Assembly: GCA_019307165.1 (NCBI GenBank)
Contig: JAFDKD010000300.1
Span: forward strand, 1 to 5,020
Direction of reading: 5' to 3'
DNA length: 5,020 bases
From: Deltaproteobacteria bacterium
GTDB lineage: Bacteria > Desulfobacterota > DSM-4660 > Desulfatiglandales > Desulfatiglandaceae
Positions 3,588-5,020 of the stretch are shown here, piece by piece. The number at the start of each line of letters is the position of its first letter. Within the stretch, counting starts at the first letter, position 1. A program made the position numbers and the translations under genes. The notes below the pieces were generated by a model. The model did no database searches. It saw only the letters and a program-made list of their open reading frames with translations, and had not been told where the DNA came from.

Positions 3588-4846
3588 TCGAGGTCAAGCC
3601 AAAGGCGACCATTCGGTGTTCAGTGAATCTGCCCGGGTCAAAGAGCGTAACGCATCGTGCGCTGGTGGCCGCCGCGTTGGCCGATGGCCAAAGCTCAATC
3701 GAGAATTGGCTCGAATGTGAAGACACCCGATGCACCATCGATGCCCTACGGGAATTGGGTGTATGCTTTTCCCAGGCCCCAAACCGCATAACCGTATCGG
3801 GGTCGGGCGGTTCCTTTCATCCTCAATTACAGCGGCGTGAGATTTTCGTGGGCAATTCGGGGACAACCTGTCGGTTCATGATGTCGATACTTGCGCTGGC
3901 TTCAGGGGAATATGCGCTGACCGGCACACCCAGGATGCACGAAAGGCCGGCGGGCGGATTGGTCAAGGCCCTGAACGCCTTGGGCGTATCCATTTCATAC
4001 ATTTTCAGGGAAGGATATCCGCCCGTGCGTGTCGAGGGCGGAGGCATTCGCGGGGGTCGCGCAACCGTCGACGGTCGGGAAAGCAGTCAGTATGTATCAT
4101 CATTGTTGCTGTCGGCCCCCTGCGCGCAAAACGACGTGGAGATCGAGGTGACGGGAAAGCTGGTGTCCGCGCCTTACGTGGACCTGACCCTGGACGTCAT
4201 GAGAAAATTCGGGATCAGCGTTTACCGCGAAGGATACGGCTACTTCAAGGTCGAGGCGGGCCAGGCCTACCGGTCCACGCCATTTGTCGTAGAGAGCGAT
4301 GTGTCCAGCGCCTCCTATTTCTGGGCCGCCGCGGCCGTCACCGGCGGGACCGTAACCACAAAAAACATCAATGCCGATTCCAGGCAGGGGGATATGGGAT
4401 TTCTGGCCGTGATTGAGGAAATGGGCTGTCAAGTTGAGAGGGGAAATGGAGAGATCACCGTCCATGGAGGGCCGCTCCATGGGATCGACGCGGACATGAG
4501 CCCCATGCCCGATCTGGTGCCCACCCTGGCCGCCATGGCGCCTTTCGCGAAAGGCAGCACCGTCATTCGAAATGTCCCCCATCTCCGATTAAAGGAGAGC
4601 GACAGGCTGCGGGCCGTTGCCCGGGAGTGGGCCCGCCTGGGAAGCCGCGTGGATGAGCACGACGACGGACTGACTATTTACGGGGACCAAAAGCTCTCGG
4701 GGACCGTGGTTGATCCCCATGACGACCATCGTATCGCCATGAGCCTCGCGGTTCTGGGCTTAAGGGCGCCGGGGATTAGGATAACCAATGAGAACTGCGT
4801 GGATAAATCGTTCCCCGGGTTCTGGAAGACTTGGAAGACACTTTAA
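3584..4846 (+). CDS. aroA: 3-phosphoshikimate 1-carboxyvinyltransferase (EPSP synthase)
   Basis: EPSP synthase transfers the enolpyruvyl group of PEP to shikimate 3-phosphate, the sixth shikimate-pathway step. The 420 residues agree with the family (about 427 in E. coli), so it is full length. Motifs in order are LPGSKSVTHRAL (16-27, with K20 and R25), GNSGTTCRF (90-98), the PEP-site arginine in MHERPAGGLVKAL (118-130), and SSQYVSSLLLSAP (167-179). They continue with SDVSSASYFWAAA (238-250), catalytic D310 in SPMPDLVPTLA, LKESDRL (336-342) and DPHDDHRIAMS (377-387). The SVTHR form, where E. coli has SVSNR, is a natural variant in several lineages. The start ATG 3584 lies in the ATGA overlap with aroE, with GGGGAT (3572-3577) as a weak Shine-Dalgarno, so translation probably depends on coupling to aroE. 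The stop TAA merges into a downstream hairpin. Confidence 0.96.
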   Translation: MIEVKPKATIRCSVNLPGSKSVTHRALVAAALADGQSSIENWLECEDTRCTIDALRELGVCFSQAPNRITVSGSGGSFHPQLQRREIFVGNSGTTCRFMMSILALASGEYALTGTPRMHERPAGGLVKALNALGVSISYIFREGYPPVRVEGGGIRGGRATVDGRESSQYVSSLLLSAPCAQNDVEIEVTGKLVSAPYVDLTLDVMRKFGISVYREGYGYFKVEAGQAYRSTPFVVESDVSSASYFWAAAAVTGGTVTTKNINADSRQGDMGFLAVIEEMGCQVERGNGEITVHGGPLHGIDADMSPMPDLVPTLAAMAPFAKGSTVIRNVPHLRLKESDRLRAVAREWARLGSRVDEHDDGLTIYGDQKLSGTVVDPHDDHRIAMSLAVLGLRAPGIRITNENCVDKSFPGFWKTWKTL

Positions 4847-4871
4847 ACCCCTGGTTGCAGCGCCAGGGTTT
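4845..4871. terminator. Hairpin after aroA, possibly a bidirectional terminator
   Basis: AAACCCCTGG (4845-4854) pairs with CCAGGGTTT (4863-4871) as nine base pairs with one bulged C and an 8-base loop. The stem begins inside the aroA stop codon. The A-rich left arm and T-rich right arm give short T-runs on both strands (TTT on +, TTTAAA on -), not a long U-tract. It also ends seven bases past the stop of a possible minus-strand ORF, which suits a shared terminator of convergent genes. The weak T-tract keeps confidence moderate. Confidence 0.45.
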
Positions 4872-4877
4872 GGTACG

Positions 4878-4997
4878 TCATTTGTGAAGCCCCTTGAAGG
4901 AATAGGTCTGGATATCATAACCAGACAAATTCATATGGCTATCTAGGGTAATAGCAGTAAGGCGCAGGCCGCCGCCAAGTCTCCTTACCCCCCACAT
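4878..4997 (-). CDS. Possible small ORF, 39 residues, unknown function
   Basis: On the minus strand an ATG follows GGAG with 8 bases between, an ideal Shine-Dalgarno spacing. It opens MWGVRRLGGGLRLTAITLD and ends SFKGLHK before TGA. An in-frame TGA lies 15 bases upstream of the ATG, so it cannot be extended. I recognise no domain, signal peptide or membrane segment. It converges on aroA with the hairpin 4845-4871 between them. Against it: it is very short, third-position composition looks unbiased, three inverted repeats cover the same bases, and a different minus frame (4939-5019) is open from the window edge for 26 codons. It may be a real small gene, a decayed gene end, or structured non-coding DNA. 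Confidence 0.3.
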   Translation of the reverse strand: MWGVRRLGGGLRLTAITLDSHMNLSGYDIQTYSFKGLHK

Positions 4998-5004
4998 ATT
5001 GTGG
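4906..5004. other. Series of three perfect inverted repeats downstream of aroA
   Basis: GTCTGG (4906-4911) and CCAGAC (4921-4926) enclose 9 bases. GTAAGG (4957-4962) and CCTTAC (4983-4988) enclose 20 bases, which include a GGCG/CGCC pairing. CCACA (4992-4996) and TGTGG (5000-5004) enclose TAT. Three small hairpins in 100 bases could mean a structured RNA, the leader of a downstream + strand gene, or a mobile-element end. I recognise no riboswitch, tRNA or attachment-site consensus. Confidence 0.4.
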
Positions 5005-5020
5005 TCTCCGATTCAGCTTG

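Noticed and set aside
4985..5020. tRNA gene end at the right edge
   Set aside because: GTGGTCTCCGATTCAGCTTG looked vaguely tRNA-like, but no acceptor stem, T-arm consensus or anticodon arm can be assembled from what is visible.

Overview
The window holds a block of aromatic amino acid biosynthesis genes, all on the + strand. In order they are the tail of a DAHP synthase (aroF-like, 1-128), a P-protein (chorismate mutase / prephenate dehydratase / ACT, pheA, 580-1635), a short prephenate dehydrogenase (tyrA, 1632-2420), shikimate dehydrogenase (aroE, 2766-3587) and EPSP synthase (aroA, 3584-4846). The set covers entry into the shikimate pathway, two of its later steps, and the committed branches to phenylalanine and tyrosine. 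The other shikimate genes (aroB, aroD, aroK, aroC) are not in the window.

The layout alternates between tight and loose junctions. pheA/tyrA and aroE/aroA each overlap by four bases (ATGA), which suggests translational coupling. The aroF-pheA gap (451 bp) and the tyrA-aroE gap (345 bp) are packed with short degenerate tandem repeats, mostly heptamers. Both gaps carry the same composite module: a purine-rich GCGGARG-type heptad array followed directly by a 56-bp element that matches at 52 of 56 positions. The first gap also holds what looks like the collapsed remnant of a four-helix-bundle (23S rRNA intervening-sequence) protein gene. The second holds an inverted pair of REP-like hairpins, with one compensatory base-pair change between them, and then a strong intrinsic terminator. 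pheA-tyrA and aroE-aroA may therefore be separate transcription units.

After aroA there is a hairpin that could end transcription from both sides. Beyond it is about 150 bp of unassigned sequence, containing a possible 39-codon minus-strand ORF with a good Shine-Dalgarno and, on the same bases, a run of perfect inverted repeats.

The moderately GC-rich sequence, the KDO8P-type DAHP synthase tail, the archaeal-looking TyrA and the heptad-filled gaps resemble sulfate-reducing Desulfobacterota or a related lineage. That placement comes from remembered resemblance, not a search, and is tentative. The enzymes are ordinary; the unusual content is the repeat-rich spacers. I see no evidence of a new defence or mobile system.
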